Notes under the pieces: model-generated | Seen by the model: only the letters and a program-made list of their open reading frames with translations | Databases searched by the model: none | What the model was told of the DNA's origin: nothing | Shown here: in pieces, positions 1 through 11,415 of the stretch | Position numbering within the stretch: the first letter of the stretch is position 1 | Layout: each line of letters starts with the position of its first letter | Made by a program: the position numbers and the translations under genes | Assembly (NCBI GenBank): GCA_031763025.1 | Contig: JASSKH010000021.1 | Coordinates: 5,474,611-5,538,610, forward strand | Reading direction: 5' to 3' | Length of the DNA: 64,000 nt | Source: Macrocystis pyrifera | Taxonomy: Eukaryota > Sar > Phaeophyceae > Laminariales > Laminariaceae

Positions 1-121
1 CTTTAACTAGTTGAAAATATCACGAAACGCGACATTTTTCGGCTTTTTTCGTTAGAACTGAAATGTCACGGATCGTGATCTTTTGGCATGCCTAAAACTA
101 ACGAATCGTGATTTTTTTTCG

Positions 122-246
122 GTTCGTTAGGAACGGCCCTTAGGGAGACTAAAAAAAAAATTGGCGTCATGAATCGTGATTAAAATCGCGATTCACGACA
201 AGAATATCACGAATCGTGATTTTTTTTGTTCGTTAGGAGTGGCCCT
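122..246. repeat. MITE-like terminal motifs with ATCACGAATCGTGAT palindromes (left copy)
   Basis: GTTCGTTAGGAACGGCCCT (122-140) and GTTCGTTAGGAGTGGCCCT (228-246) are two variants of one terminal motif. Between and before them sit several copies or near copies of the 15-base palindrome ATCACGAATCGTGAT. The same motif occurs inverted at 60125-60143, which suggests this block is the end of a small inverted-repeat transposon whose other end is missing from this copy of the duplicate. Confidence 0.6.
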
Positions 247-312
247 TAGTGTTTAGCCTAAAAGTGCTCGTGCGAAGAGGAAAGTTGACAAAAATACGAA
301 AAATTGACAAAT

Positions 313-834
313 ATAAATTTATATGCAATGATTCCCGACGCCTGAGAGCCCAGCATTCGCTTCCGATTTCGTCTTGAATTTAGGCTCGGATTCCACACGC
401 CTTCGCTTTCCTGGCTTCGTGCTTGCTTTTTTTTTTACTTCTTTCCTCGACGGTCGCGCGAGCCGGCCTCCGACCGGTGTTCTCCCGTGCGCACGTCTCG
501 GAGTCTCGCGCCGCCGACGAGCGCGGCGACCCCGATCTCGAGGGATATTTGCTGCGGAGAGGAGACACGGACGTTCTATTTTCTTCCCTCCTGGAATTTG
601 AGTTCCCTGTCGTTCTAAAAGGTCCAAGGGTGGCACGCATGAACGCGTGAACAGCAGTCGTGTACTCAGGATCTGAACGATTTTTTATTGGTTCAAACTG
701 ACAGTCCCGTTTTCGACCACGAACTCGAAGAATATGGAGAGGAGACACGAACGTTCTATTTTTCGCGATCCTGGAGATTTGTTTCGCTGTTGTTGCTCCG
801 CAAAGAGAGACAGACTTGATCTTACTGTATTGTA
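313..834. repeat. 510-bp direct repeat, copy 1 (LTR-like)
   Basis: This segment, from CAATGATTCCCGACGCC to GTATTGTAG, recurs at about 2724-3226 with few changes, 2.4 kb downstream in the same orientation. It contains an internal duplication of a GGAGAGGAGACACGGACGTTC block (near 554 and 737). The spacing resembles LTRs flanking a 1.9-kb non-coding interior. However, I see no TG..CA ends, primer-binding site or target duplication, so a plain segmental repeat is equally possible. Confidence 0.75.
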
Positions 835-2112
835 GTTATTCCTATCCGAGGTTCGATTCTCGGCCTTGCTGATGCTACCGCTTTATACTCCCGACTCCTT
901 TATTTTCCTGACTCCTTTGTTGGTTTGCGGGCCGCCATCGGCCTGTTCGACCCCCTCGGTTTTGCCTTACTCGGTGGCTGTCTTCCCTTGCCCCTCTCTC
1001 TTCGCGAGTCGACTACACGCGCCTTCCCGGGGTATCGCGCAGCTCTTGCTACCAGATCGTTGAATAAAAATCGGCCTGTCATTTGTTTTCGCCGGAGGAA
1101 CGGGATGGAGGTTGTTGGAGAGTATGAATTCGACCGAGTGTGGTCGATAAGAAAAACCGACCAATCACATCGGAGGATATCATACAAGTGGTCGTACATG
1201 CCCGGACTGTCTACTGCTGCTGCAAGGTCTGATCTCTGGAGGCGCATTGAAATACCAGTACTACTACGGCAGCAACAGTACAGCAGTAGTAGTAGTTCAG
1301 AGGTATTCTGCTTGGAAGATGTACAAAGCAAAACCAAATATCCATAACAAGCGCGGCCGATGAGCGTGTCTGACGTATCACGCAATAACGCAGCTTCCAA
1401 ACTTGAGTTTCAACCACTTAATCGGTCGTACTCACAGCAGACGGTTTTCACTTTTTTCAATCATATCCAGCTACCAAACTTGAGTAAATAAAGAAATTTA
1501 ATATACTATTTCATACAGTCCGCTTTAAGATACGATCCTTCGTTACCAGGTACCGGTATACCTGGTACGACTAAAATTATTGCAATATAAGATGTTCGCC
1601 TTACCATTTTCTGGTGAAAACATGTCAATTTTCTTCGTCGAGCACTACTACTGGAGGTAATCGAGGCTTCGAGACTGTTTGCTTCCACTGCGAGTACTGG
1701 CAGTATATCGGGGTTGTGTGGTGCTGTGGATATTGTGCTGCGTGTGCTTCACGTGTATCCGACCTGAATTCGGGGTTCACACTGAGAATTCAGCCCATGT
1801 TAGCAGTGTATTTTGCGGTTGTCAGGTTGTTCTGTATTGCCGATCGATATCACGTACCAAGTATCAGGTATCAGGTGTTTGATACTGCTCCTACTATTAA
1901 TAGCAGCATCTCGGAATATATGCTGCGATTGCTGCCTGTAGTCATGATGGGAGTATTTTATACCAGTGTAGATAATGCGCGTATACTGGTTGGTAAAAAT
2001 ACGCGTAACGCGTCCTGTACTCACTCGCAGTAATTTGGGCGGATGCTGCAAGTTGCCTGCTGCTGATGATGCGGCTGCGTCTGCACACAGCAGCAGCAGC
2101 AATGGTGCTGTT

Positions 2113-2144
<32 letters not shown>

Positions 2145-2723
2145 ATCGCTTTCATGTGCAAATGAGAGGCCATCTCTCCTGCACAAGCACCGTTGGCAGT
2201 AGGTACAACTCGCCGTAGATAGGTTGGTATGATACTTCGGCGTGGGTATGGGGTACTACTTGGCAACTGGGCAGATAAAGGGCAGCAGTACTATGGTCCA
2301 CAAAATGCAAGTAATCTCAGTTCTGAGAAATGTGATAAACCTCTCAGATCTGAGCTGACTTCTGTCCCCTCCAGGACAAAGATCAATAGTATCGAGGGTT
2401 TCCTGCCCCATAATAGTAGACGGTTCTGATTTTTCGGCTTCAGAGATCGCTGAAAAAAAGACGAAACAACGTCGCAAAAACAAATCCTGAAAGTCAAGTA
2501 AAAGTTGGTCAAAAGTAATGCGAGTGAGACAAAGCTGAGAACTGAAAACTCGGCATTGCCCTTTTCCTGCATCACTTGGCATTGACCTGATCATATCATC
2601 ATGTTCGTACTATTTATAAGATCGAATGGCCTATTTATACTGCTAAAAAAAGGAATCACGAATTGGCACCGAGGTATATTTCCCTATCCGGAGCATGGGT
2701 GCCGGCAGGAACCTCTTGTAAAT
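835..2723. other. Interior between the 510-bp repeats; no gene recognised
   Basis: Contains a B-box-like GGTTCGATTC (about 852) with no matching A box. It also has GTA/CAG microsatellite stretches, a short palindrome TACCAGGTA..TACCTGGTA (1544-1567) and a CTG/CAG tract at 2085-2150. The ORFs on both strands are short, repeat-rich and mutually overlapping. It could be the interior of a non-autonomous element. Confidence 0.4.
2085..2150. repeat. CAG/CTG microsatellite
   Basis: A (CAG)n run is followed by a (CTG/GCT)n run, with interruptions. The two complementary runs could fold on each other as a hairpin. An identical tract sits in the right duplicate at about 62775-62834. Confidence 0.9.
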
Positions 2724-3226
2724 ATATATTCAATGATTCCCGACGCCTGAAAGCGCAGCATTCGCTTCCGATTTCGTCTTGAGGGATTCCACACGCCTTC
2801 GCTTTCCTGGCTTCGTGCTTGCTTTTTCGACCGCTTTCCTCGACGGTCGCGCGAGCCGGCGTCCGACAGGTGTTCTCCCGTGCGCGCGTCTCGGAGTCTC
2901 GCGCCGCCGACGAGCGCGGCGACCCCGAACTCGAGGGATATTTGCTGCGGAGAGGAGACACGGACGTTCTATTTTCTTCCCTCCTGGAAATTGAGTTCCC
3001 TAAGTTCTAAAAGGTCCAAGGGTGGCACGCATGAACGCGTGAACAGCAGTCGTGTACTCAGGATCTGAACGATTTTTTATTGGTTCAAACTGACAGTCCC
3101 GTTTTCGACCACGAACTCGAAGAATACGGATAGGAGACACGGACGTTCTATTTTTCGCGGTCCTGGAGATTTGTTTCGCTGTTGTTGCTCCGCAAAGAGA
3201 GACAGACTTGATCTTAGTATTGTAGG
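2724..3226. repeat. 510-bp direct repeat, copy 2 (LTR-like)
   Basis: Partner of 313-834. It lacks about 9 bp near 2783 and has scattered substitutions, so unlike the 3.3-kb duplicate this pair is genuinely diverged. Flanking bases differ from those of copy 1. Confidence 0.75.
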
Positions 3227-3227
3227 A

Positions 3228-3500
3228 CGGACACAGTCGTACAGTAGTAAATGGCCAGTCATTTAAGGGGCCTTAATTATCGAGTACCAGGTATGAATCA
3301 CACAGCGGCCCTTACTGTCACGGACGTGGTCGTACAGCAGTCAATATTTCAGCCTCGACACGTTAAGCTCCGCGTTGCTGCAAGTCAAGGAGACGCTGCT
3401 CGATGCGCACACTGCCATGGGACCCGAAGGACGGTACCCGGTACCCGGACGTCCAAGGGGAGGCGCAGTCTGTAAGGTCGAGTGTACCCCAGCACCAGTT
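3228..3500. repeat. Dispersed ~270-bp repeat, copy 1
   Basis: Aligns with 8195-8452 in the same orientation. Shared landmarks are a CGGACRYRGTCGTACAGTA block, CACGTTAAGCTC, GGAGACGCTGCTCGATGC, CTGCCATGGGACCCGAAGG and AGTCTGTAAGGTCGAGTGTA. No coding capacity is recognisable. The two copies flank the LINE at 3754-7800, which raises the possibility that the LINE lies inside a larger duplicated unit. Confidence 0.7.
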
Positions 3501-3753
3501 CCTCATAAACTACAATGTTCCGTATACAGTAAGCACAGCAGTAGATAATGCAATGCCATGTTATCATACTGGATGTGACAGTCACGACATACGTATTCTT
3601 CGAAAGAGACAGAACAAAAGATGCACTTACCAACACCCCGTGAAATCTGACGCATATCAACCGGTTATAATCTATCAATCATCATTCTACCCTTCAGGCG
3701 TACCTGGTATGGAGCACAGCAGTAGACAATGCATGTGTGTGCTATTAATAAAA
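3501..3753. other. Spacer between dispersed repeat and LINE 3' end
   Basis: No gene is recognised here. It contains a TACCTGGTA nonamer (3701-3709) and CAGTAGACAAT-type words shared with other spacers of the window. Confidence 0.35.
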
Positions 3754-4391
3754 ACATTAAACCGTTCTTTCTACCCGTCGACATCCTGCACCACCAGTGT
3801 CCGTGCCGATTCTTCAAACCGATTAATAGAGAAATACAAGTTCTCACGTGAAAACAAAGAGCGCTAAAGAAAAACAAAAACACCACTCTATTTTTAAACA
3901 GATTGAGACTAAGAACCAACTGCCAAGGGAAAAGAAAAGGCACACCGAAGCACAAAGTACCCTCCAGGTTGCGGGAGCAGTTTGTGGTAGTAATAGCTTA
4001 GCCAGGTTCTCCCTATTGATCCGCTTAGGACCTTGCTTCCCTGTCTGCCTCCTCCGTCCTGCGTTCGTCAACTATGCCCCGCCCCTCTGCGTCAGACAAT
4101 ACGAAAAAAGGAAAGCGGGCTCGTCATCCACCCTCGCCACAAGACTCCTTTCGTAGGGCTTGCTAAAACAAGAAAGGAAGAGAAAGAAATGAAATAAATA
4201 TCAGAGGATCAAGAACAAAATAAAAAACTAAAACAAAAACATAGCCAACGAAGACCACGTTCGTACCAGCTGCACCACCAGTTGGCGGCAGTATCATAGT
4301 AGCATACGCATGTTCTACTTCCTAGCCGACCTTGTGCTTTGCTACCTTGTCTGCCATCTCCTTCCTACTTTCGTAGACCTCGGTTTCCCTT

Positions 4392-4960
4392 CTACTTCTC
4401 GTCCCCCCCCCCCCCCCTCCCCGCATTCCCTTGGTCGGGTTTCCTTGCACTCCTCCTGTTACCCCTCCTCCCCCTATTCCAGTGGACACCACCCACGGCG
4501 GATGCGCGGCACTTCCTACTCAGCTGTGCCTCATCCTCGTGCGACCTCACCATGAACCGTTCGGCGGCTTCAAGGATCCCCCTGTACCACTTCCCCGCCT
4601 TTTGTGCTGCAGTGGACCACAGTGCGGTCTCAGCTCCAAACACTCAGGGGGCATATTCCGTTGACCCTTCGGTGGCTCGGATATCCCTATGGTCTTCGAC
4701 TGTGCATCTATGCCCACTCTTGAACTGTCCGCTAGGTCTCGGGTTCTCCCCACCAGCCATCCTGCCGAACGTTACCCGACTGGGCAATCGCTCCTACCGT
4801 CGCTGTGCCACCCCCCCCGCAGTGAAGAGCCGCTGTATACGGATGGTCGTTTCGATGCTCCCGAAACGTGTCACGTTGAAGGCCTTCGTGTACGACAGAC
4901 TGACGTGGTCAGTACGAAGTCGGCGCTGGAATGACTCACGAAAAGACTGGTTTGAGAGCC
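4392..4960 (-). pseudogene. LINE C-terminal region, copy 1
   Basis: Fragments in several frames match the other LINE copies: T-A-L-W-S-T-A-A-Q-K-A-G-K-W-Y-R-G-I-L-E-A-A-E-R-F-M at about 4640-4560, then a basic Gly/Arg tail. The same tail closes the ORF in copy 3 (stop at 29697) and copy 4 (stop at 42969). A run of C at about 4395-4415 corresponds to the G run at 29651-29661 of copy 3. Confidence 0.65.
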
Positions 4961-4995
4961 TTTCGAAGCTTGGCAAAGTGTTGCGCTCTGAGGGT

Positions 4996-5391
4996 CTAAG
5001 TCGCACACCCGTACAGCAGGGTCTCAATCACCTCGGCCTTCAGCATTCGGACCTTCAGGCTGAATGAGACGGTTGTCCTATCATACAACTCCGGGCCGAA
5101 CCGTTTGAGGCATGTCCGCATGAGACGGATCCATCCGCCGATTTCGAGCGAGAGGTCAGCGTTTTGTGAATTATAGCGCCTAGGTATAAGACCTGGGCCG
5201 TCGGCTAATACCTCTGGCCTTGCTTCGATGACGAGGGGTGGTGCGAGGGGTGCCTGGTCTGGTGTTAGTAGAAGCATTGTCTCTGTCTTCTTTTCCGATA
5301 CCGTGAGGCCTGCTGCTTCGAAGACTGTCACCAGTTTCGCGAGCCCCTCAGCCGACGTCGAGGCAATTCCTGCGTCATCGGCGTACAACAT
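4996..5391 (-). pseudogene. LINE reverse transcriptase, YADD motif and thumb, copy 1
   Basis: Begins M-L-Y-A-D-D-A-G, the catalytic Y-x-D-D box with both Asp residues intact. It continues with F-E-A-A-G-L-T-V-S-E-K-K-T-E-T-M, typical of LINE RT thumb regions, and ends in L-L-Y-G-C-A-T. A short stretch near 5210-5170 has shifted frame, since the expected YLG motif is lost there. Copies 3 and 4 align over the same region. Confidence 0.8.
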
Positions 5392-5604
5392 GCCCTACAC
5401 AGCCCTTCGCACGCACGCCAACGGCTCCTGCTCCTCCGTTCCGACTCCTCCAGCATCACCGAGTTGAACTAAACCCCTTACGATGGCTTTGTCTTGGCTG
5501 AAGCGTACTGTTAATCGTACGACGTATAGCGCAGCAGCGAAGAACACGTTGAACAGTGTCGGTGATAGCTCGCAGCCTTGACGCAGCCCCTGCGTGACAT
5601 CAAA

Positions 5605-5926
5605 CTATTCCGAGTGCTCGCCGTCATCCGTACGCACGCGAGCCCGCATGCGTTCGTCGAAATTACGGTTAATTGTCGGTATCATGGTGGGTACTTCAAA
5701 GCGTGTGAGTACCTCCCATAGCAGCTCTCGGTCGACAGAGTCGTACGCTCTCTGCGGATCGATAAAGCACACGTACGGGGGCATTTTCCTGTGTCGTCTG
5801 AGCTCTCGCAATCGGCGCACGACCAACAATAATCAATCGTTGATCGTGCGGGGCGGAAGCCGCACTGTTCCTCCGGGAGTAATCCCGCGATCTCGCATTA
5901 GTTGCTGAGGCGGGACGCGACGATTT
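5605..5926 (-). pseudogene. LINE reverse transcriptase, palm (first Asp motif), copy 1
   Basis: Contains F-I-D-P-Q-R-A-Y-D-S-V-D with the first catalytic Asp of the palm, followed by L-L-W-E-V-L-T-R-F and an R-V-R-T-D-D-G-E motif. It corresponds to F-x-D-L-x-K-A-Y-D in related LINEs of this window (15657-15475 and 44400 region). A stop and frame change separate it from the YADD segment at 5391. Confidence 0.75.
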
Positions 5927-6607
5927 TCAGCAAAGCTTTGCCTGCGTGGGCAACAAGCGAAATCCCTCTGTAGCTGTTGCAATCAGTGCGGTCGCGCTTT
6001 TCGTAAGGACCTTGATGGTCGCACATTTCCATTGCTGGGGGACTTCTCCTGTTACCCAAACATTCGCAAAGATGTTGTGAAAGCAATGAGCGAATGCGGG
6101 GTGGTCGATTTTCAGGAGTTCTGCCGGGAAACCATCTTGCCCAACAGCTTTCCAAGTTGAAATCCCCTTAAGTACTTCCGTCATATCGTCCATGGATGGT
6201 TCATATCCGCGCAATAGTTTAAGCGGTCGCGGTGGCGAAAGGTCGGTGATCGTGGGATCGGGGTTCATCGATTTCGGGTTCAAGAGTTTGTGGTAAAGCC
6301 CCGACCATCGTTTACGAATTCGAACCTGATCCCGCAACAGCGTTCCATCCTCGTCCCTAATGAACTGCTCGCTCCTCGCTTTTGTCTCCTCCAATCCCAC
6401 CGTACTCTTAAGGTGCTTGTAAAATCCCCTCTGGTTGTTATCCGCTAGTAGTCGTTCTGTTTCGGCGAGGTACTCTTCGAAGTACGCATGCAGTCCTGCG
6501 GCGATCACCTTCTGCAGGTTTGACACGCAGCTATCAGTGTATTCCAGGCGGTTCTGTCCCGAGGGTGGGCACGCAAGAATTGTCATGCATCCTCCCTCGC
6601 TGTCCAT
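5927..6607 (-). pseudogene. LINE reverse transcriptase, linker and fingers, copy 1
   Basis: An open frame of 226 codons. It carries the pre-RT helix region (A-E-T-E-R-L-L-A-D-N-N-Q-R-G-F-Y-K-H-L-K) and the motif [14 protein letters not shown], equivalent to the usual KAxGPDGIPxEllK block. [12 protein letters not shown] stretch precedes RT motif 1. Near 6000 the frame breaks: the following N-Y-R-G-I-S-L-type motif and [13 protein letters not shown] continue in a different frame (6155-5898). It belongs to the same element as the endonuclease upstream. Confidence 0.8.
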
Positions 6608-7284
6608 GCTAATATGAATGCGGCCAAGGGTTCAGCAAGCTCACACCATCCATGTCTGCGGTGGCGACGTGGAGGGGTGTCACCTCATTTTCGACCACAT
6701 CAAAAGTAGCCGCTGTGAATAACTCAAGCATGCCAGACGTACTACGAGGCTGGATAAGCTGTGAGTGGCAATGACCCTCCCTACTCCTCGTTCACGACAC
6801 TATTCACCCTACATTAAAGCTACCTGTCGAACTCTCGGGGTGTTCGGGGTTTTCGTGTTTGTCGGTTGGGCGCAAAGGGACCACTAAGTCGGCCTTTGAT
6901 ATACAAGGTATTGTGGTCTGAGTCAGCCTTAGCTGAAGCAGAAGGCTGTGGGACGACTTTTGCATTTTGTGCTCTAGGTCGATGGGCTTGACGGGTTAGG
7001 ATGTAGCCGATCCACTTACAGTCATTCGGGCTGGTGCCGTTGTGTGTACGCGATATCTCGCCCTTGCGCGTGCTGAAAAACGTTTTGGTGAGAGCAAACT
7101 TGCAATTGGTGGCGAACGGCAGGAATCATTTGCCACTATCGTTGCAAACACCACGTCCATAGGTTCCACGCACTCTACGTTCATCATCACCTCATTCTTT
7201 CATCCTCTGTCCAGTTCGCGCGTTGGCATCCATCAGTACAAACAGACACTCTTTCGTCGGGATCTTTTTTTGCACCAAGACGTG

Positions 7285-7700
7285 TCAGATCGGCGTCCTT
7301 AGTACAACCAGTTGGAGCATACGCAACTTATCGCATTTGCTAGCGAGCTCGAAGCGAATATATATAAGCCGCTCGACAATGAACTGATGCGTGTACACAG
7401 ACTTACTGCACAACGATTCCTTGACAGCTAGACCTTCTCCGTACAGACCTTGCCTGGCAGCTGTGTTTTCCGGACCTGAACAGAACACGCGGTACCCTGC
7501 CGCACGGAACAACGTGCTGCCGGACCTCCGAGTTTCCTGCTCGATTACGAAGTCACAACCGAGTTGCCGTCCCTTCGCCAGTAGACGCTCGTCATGCCCG
7601 TACCCGTTATTCCCCTTTACAGCCAGAGTATGCACGTTGTAGGTCGCTACCGCCACAATTGCCTCTTTCTGTCTCTTACGAGCCGCACGTGCTGCTTTCT
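7285..7700 (-). pseudogene. LINE endonuclease domain (N-terminal half), copy 1
   Basis: The protein reads VATYNVHTL at the N terminus (the Asn motif of the exonuclease-endonuclease-phosphatase fold), then a Q-E-T-R-R motif carrying the conserved Glu, and a G-E-G-L-A-V-K-E-S motif. The same three motifs occur in order in LINE copy 2 at 17682-17296. In LINEs this domain nicks target DNA to prime reverse transcription. The reading frame ends at 7285; further endonuclease sequence in 7280-6996 is not in one frame. Confidence 0.75.
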
Positions 7701-8194
7701 TTGCCGGCCGACGTGAGGCTCGTCCACGCCTCCATTTTTGCTTATTTTGCTTCGTTTTCTTCTCTGTGACGAATGTGGCTCTCCGTTTCGTAGACCGGTT
7801 AGTGCGTTGGTTTCTGTTGGCTGGGTGCAGCCGTCACAGTCAACGCCGACACTCTCATCCTTCCTGTCGTGCATGCATACGCACGCTGTGGCCAGCCCCT
7901 CCACTCCCCCGGCTGCCCACGTAGCGCCCTCTGCTGTGGTGATGTACCCGTCCCGCCTGAGAGATGAACGCCTTGGCGTCGGGGTTAAGAAGAAAAAACG
8001 TCACCACCCCACGCGGTCCTTAGAGTGGACAGGCCGCCAGACGGACCGTGCAAGGCTTACCCTCTGTCCAGCCCGAGGCTCGATGCTCGTGTGACTGTCG
8101 CTAGACCGTTGCAGGTCCTGGCGGACGTCCTCGGCCCACCTCAAGGACGGAGCAGGCCAAAGCTATGGGGTACACAGCGGTCCTTACTTTGACG

Positions 8195-8452
8195 GACACA
8201 GTCGTACAGTAATCAATGACCAGGAATTTAAGGAAAGTTAATTATTTTGTATGAAATACACAGTGCTCCTTACTTTCACGGACATAGTCCTACAGTAGGC
8301 AATATTCCATCTTGGTCACGTTAAGCTCTGCGTTGCTGCAAGAGGAGACGCTGCTCGATGCACCAACTGCCATGGGACCCGAAGGACGGTACACTGTACA
8401 TGATAGTTCAAGCAGAAGCGCAGTCTGTAAGGTCGAGTGTACCCCCAGCTCC
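8195..8452. repeat. Dispersed ~270-bp repeat, copy 2
   Basis: Partner of 3228-3500, diverged by substitutions and small indels, same orientation. Its end runs into a stretch with CACCTTCACCTC repeats at 8694-8762. Confidence 0.7.
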
Positions 8453-10971
8453 TGTGCTGCTGCTATGCCGCATTGAAACTGTTCGCTACTACCGCATCGC
8501 CTCGCGGGTTTGCACTGACATCGATAAAGGCCGATAGCGTTTTGAGACACATCATTACAGATCTAAGATCCTGGTTATTTCATGTAGTGGACTGCCGAAC
8601 GAAAAGTTGGCAGCATGTCAGTAACCTCACCTTAGTGGCTGTGCCGTTGTTCTTCGGGGCGATCGTCGCAAGCGCTCCTCCATCGCTCCCCCTTTGCACC
8701 TTCACCTCCTCATATATCACCTCACCACCTTGCACCTTCACCTCACTTATCACCTCATCACTAGAGGCGGGCACGTTAGAGGAAAATAAAAAAACGAAAT
8801 AGGATAACGAGGCGTTATTCTGCAAATGAAAATCGGGTAAAATCGTTTTGTTAACCCGGTTTTAACCGGTTTTTCGTGATTTCATGCAATGAAAGTAAGA
8901 CCTTGCCTATCTATATATGTACTGAAGTATACAGTAGCACAACAGTACCGTACACCTACCGCCTGGTAGTATATCATGTATTTGTGCAGAGCTTCGATTA
9001 CAAGGCTATTATTCTGCTCTGGTGATGTAGCAATCTCTCAAATATATTGAGGCATGGAGGACGTGCAGCAGGCTCGACGAGTTCAACACTTGATGCGTGT
9101 AAGGTGTTCCTGGTATATACTAGAGATACCCTTACTGTCAAGGTTTCACGCAACAAGTCCATATGGGTCGTGGTCATGTATCATAGGAGACAAAAAATAT
9201 ACTTCGCAGCAGGATAATTTTCCGGGTCTCGCGATGATGCACTGCGTGGAACCCAAAGAAACAACCGCTGATGAGTAATTTATCGCTTATTTCTGGTTTG
9301 GCTTTGCATCGCCCCCCCCCGAAGACTATTGAACACCGAACAGAAGTAAGCTGTTCGCGTCTAGTAACAAAGTGAAACACCCACCCCTACATTAGATACT
9401 ACAGGGCACCGACCTGGACAGTATATCACCGGTAAACGCCACCGGGACAATGGGGGGGGAAGTTAACCATGGCAGCGCCCTAGCTGGCAGCGCCCACACC
9501 CGACATCCCAAGAAGCTACGTCACCTGAACCAAGAGCATCCACATATTAACTACCCTGACATCCAGGTAAAACAGCATAGCCCTACGGTCAGTGTGCGAA
9601 TATATTGCAAAAGTACGAAACGGCAGCGTCACAATTTGACGATGAATGAGCACAATTTCATCCCAAACCAAGCTGACAACCAGCGTTTGTCACGCTTTTT
9701 CGCTGACACACACTGCCAAGGGGTGCAGCAGGATAGCCAGCTAACCAGCAAATTACAGTTTCTACAGCAATTCACAGGACGAAATTCACACGACAGCGGC
9801 TATCTCTCTGTGTCGGCGCTAGTCCTCGCAGCGTGTATACCATTATTCACATCGTGGGACATAGGACCACTTCTATGGTATGGGGGTCGTTGTATATCGT
9901 CTCCTCAAGCAATGTGTCAATTACGTCACCTTCACACACAACACACAAGGCATGTTCACATACATATGCCCCCTAGTGTATGCATATATGCACAGTGTAT
10001 GCATATATGCACATGTACCTGGTTTACGAGCCTACGAACCCTTTACGTAAGTTTCTTATTAATATTATGAATATTACAAAAGAAAAATGCCAGCCAAGGT
10101 TTGGTTGATGTAAACACTTACCAGGGTGCCAGGTACGTACAATAGTATGCAACATGCTCCGCTAATACCAGTCCTGCAACTGTTGCTGTGCAGGTAGTCG
10201 ATTGATAGTGACATATTAATGGTTTTATTCTGTCGAAAACCAACTAAGAATATGTCCGGTACTGCCGGTTTAAACCGGTGTTCTGGTTTTGTTTTTTCCG
10301 GTTTTGTCCGGTTTCCGGTTAACCGGTTTGAACCGGCAAAACCACGCGGTGCTGGGATTTCCCAAAACCGGGCCAAACCAGGTTTTTTTTTTTTAGTTGT
10401 CCACATCTACTCATCACCTTGCACCTTCAACGTATGCTCTTATGTACTTGATGTGATACGATGGTATACGGTTGGATGTGCTATACCTGGTACGAAAACC
10501 CACGGTATGTGATATGGTATGATGGTATGGTGTTGTGGATGTATTATATAATCTAATTTCCATGGTGGTATGATATGTTTTTCAGTATGTAAGGTCCGTA
10601 AGGGTCGAATACGTAGTACGAATTTCATCTGTGACGACCTTATATATCGACCATTGGAAATTGTTCGAAAATATATGCCATGCGGACGGACGGACAGACA
10701 GACAGACAAGTTCGCAATTACCGCAGCTAAGACTCAAGCTAAGACTCAGTTTTACATGCTGAGAATACTATGCACTTCGTTTAAGGATGATGTAGAGAAA
10801 ACGTACTTTGCAGTCAGCATGAAAAATGTAAAGCGATCGTATGTATAATATCGCTTGCTTTCAGTACTACCCTTGCATTGTGACCAGACGAATAGGATTC
10901 GTAACTAATCTATGCTGTGTGCTATCTTCACGTACCGTTCTTTCTACTACTCAACTACATCAGTACAATCG
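8453..10971. other. Unassigned spacer with simple and palindromic repeats
   Basis: No recognisable gene. It holds a tandem TTGCACCTTCACCTC repeat (8694-8762) and a duplicated AGTGTATGCATATATGCAC (about 9975-10013). A CCGGTTTAAACCGG / CCGGTTAACCGG cluster lies at 10260-10345, with a weaker echo at 8850-8870. A 206-codon open frame on the plus strand (9450-10070) shows no domain and is Gln/His-rich from the underlying CA-rich sequence, so I do not call it a gene. Confidence 0.4.
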
Positions 10972-11154
10972 GCGTCCCCAGTGGCTTAGTAGGTGGTCTG
11001 CGTGCCTACTAAGATCAACTTCGTTGGTCAAGTCGCACTGAGTGCATACTCGTAAGGACTTTTTCGTGCATAAAACATCGATTGGCGGAAAGCACCAAAG
11101 CGTGAGTTAGCTACATTGGATGAAAGTCGACGAGCAGTGGGAATGCTGAACCCT
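10972..11154 (+). repeat. tRNA-derived SINE-like repeat A, copy 1
   Basis: 183 bp, homologous to 28686-28870. An A-box-like TGGCTTAGTAGG lies about 10 nt from the start and a decayed B box (TGGTCAAGTCGCAC) about 45 nt later. A tRNA-unrelated body (GGACTTTTTCGTGCATAAAA ... GTGAGTTAGCTACATT) follows and ends in GGAATGCTGAACCCT. The 5' end has no partner for an acceptor stem, so it is not a functional tRNA. Confidence 0.75.
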
Positions 11155-11285
11155 ATGCGCGATAAACAATGAAGGCACGTGCCGGGGGGAGGCGATGGGA
11201 CTACACCTTTAACCACGGCTTGTCCGGAAGAACACCGCTAAGGGTAAAACCAAGGCTTGTCACAGTGACTGAGAATCGTGACGGC

Positions 11286-11415
11286 ACGGGACGGTAAATA
11301 TTTTTGTCCTCCGGGGGACTGGACGGTAATTATCTTTTTCTTCGGCGGGGCGGGACGGTAAATACTTTGTTCTCGGCGGAACGGGACGATAAAATGTATT
11401 TTTCCTCCTTCCCGC
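11286..11415. repeat. 32-bp minisatellite, about four units
   Basis: GGGACGGTAAATA / GGACGGTAATTAT / GGGACGGTAAATAC / GGGACGATAAAAT start at 11288, 11320, 11352 and 11383. Spacings are 32, 32 and 31 bp, and the units are separated by T-rich then GGCGG-rich stretches. The array is short and degenerate. Confidence 0.8.

Larger units (their letters stand above)
1..3313. repeat. Left copy of a >3.3-kb direct repeat (partner 60689-64000)
   Basis: The whole stretch aligns in the same orientation with 60689-64000, which runs to the window edge, so the true length is unknown. The differences I found are single-base or run-length indels, for example 10 versus 8 A near 151, 8 versus 10 T near 220, the T run near 427, and CCC versus CC near 606. 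I found no clear substitution. Both copies carry the same microsatellites and the same internal 510-bp repeat pair. This pattern fits one locus assembled twice, or an extremely recent duplication. No protein gene is recognisable inside; the short ORFs in it are repeat-derived. Confidence 0.95.
3754..7800 (-). mobile_element. RTE-like LINE, near full length, decayed (LINE copy 1)
   Basis: Read on the minus strand the order is a basic Lys/Arg-rich leader (about 7760-7670), an APE-type endonuclease (7656 downwards), a linker, a reverse transcriptase (6607-4996), a C-terminal domain (to about 4390) and a roughly 640-nt 3' UTR ending near 3754. The ending GTCGACGGGTAGAAAGAACGG..TTTAATGT is shared with LINE copy 3. 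The RT signature (K-R-D-R-T-D-C-x-S-Y-R-G-I-S-L, then F-x-D-P-Q-R-A-Y-D-S-V, then Y-A-D-D) resembles RTE-clade elements. The frame changes at least four times, so it cannot make one intact protein. Confidence 0.85.

Noticed and set aside
845-875. tRNA gene or SINE from the GGTTCGATTC B-box-like word
   Set aside because: No A box at the right distance and no tRNA cloverleaf.
313-3226. Calling the 510-bp pair an LTR retrotransposon
   Set aside because: There are no TG..CA ends, primer site, polypurine tract or target duplication; kept as a direct repeat only.
9450-10070. 206-codon ORF as a gene
   Set aside because: His/Gln-rich from CA-rich sequence, includes a microsatellite-like ATGCATATATGC duplication, no domain, no homologous repeat copy.
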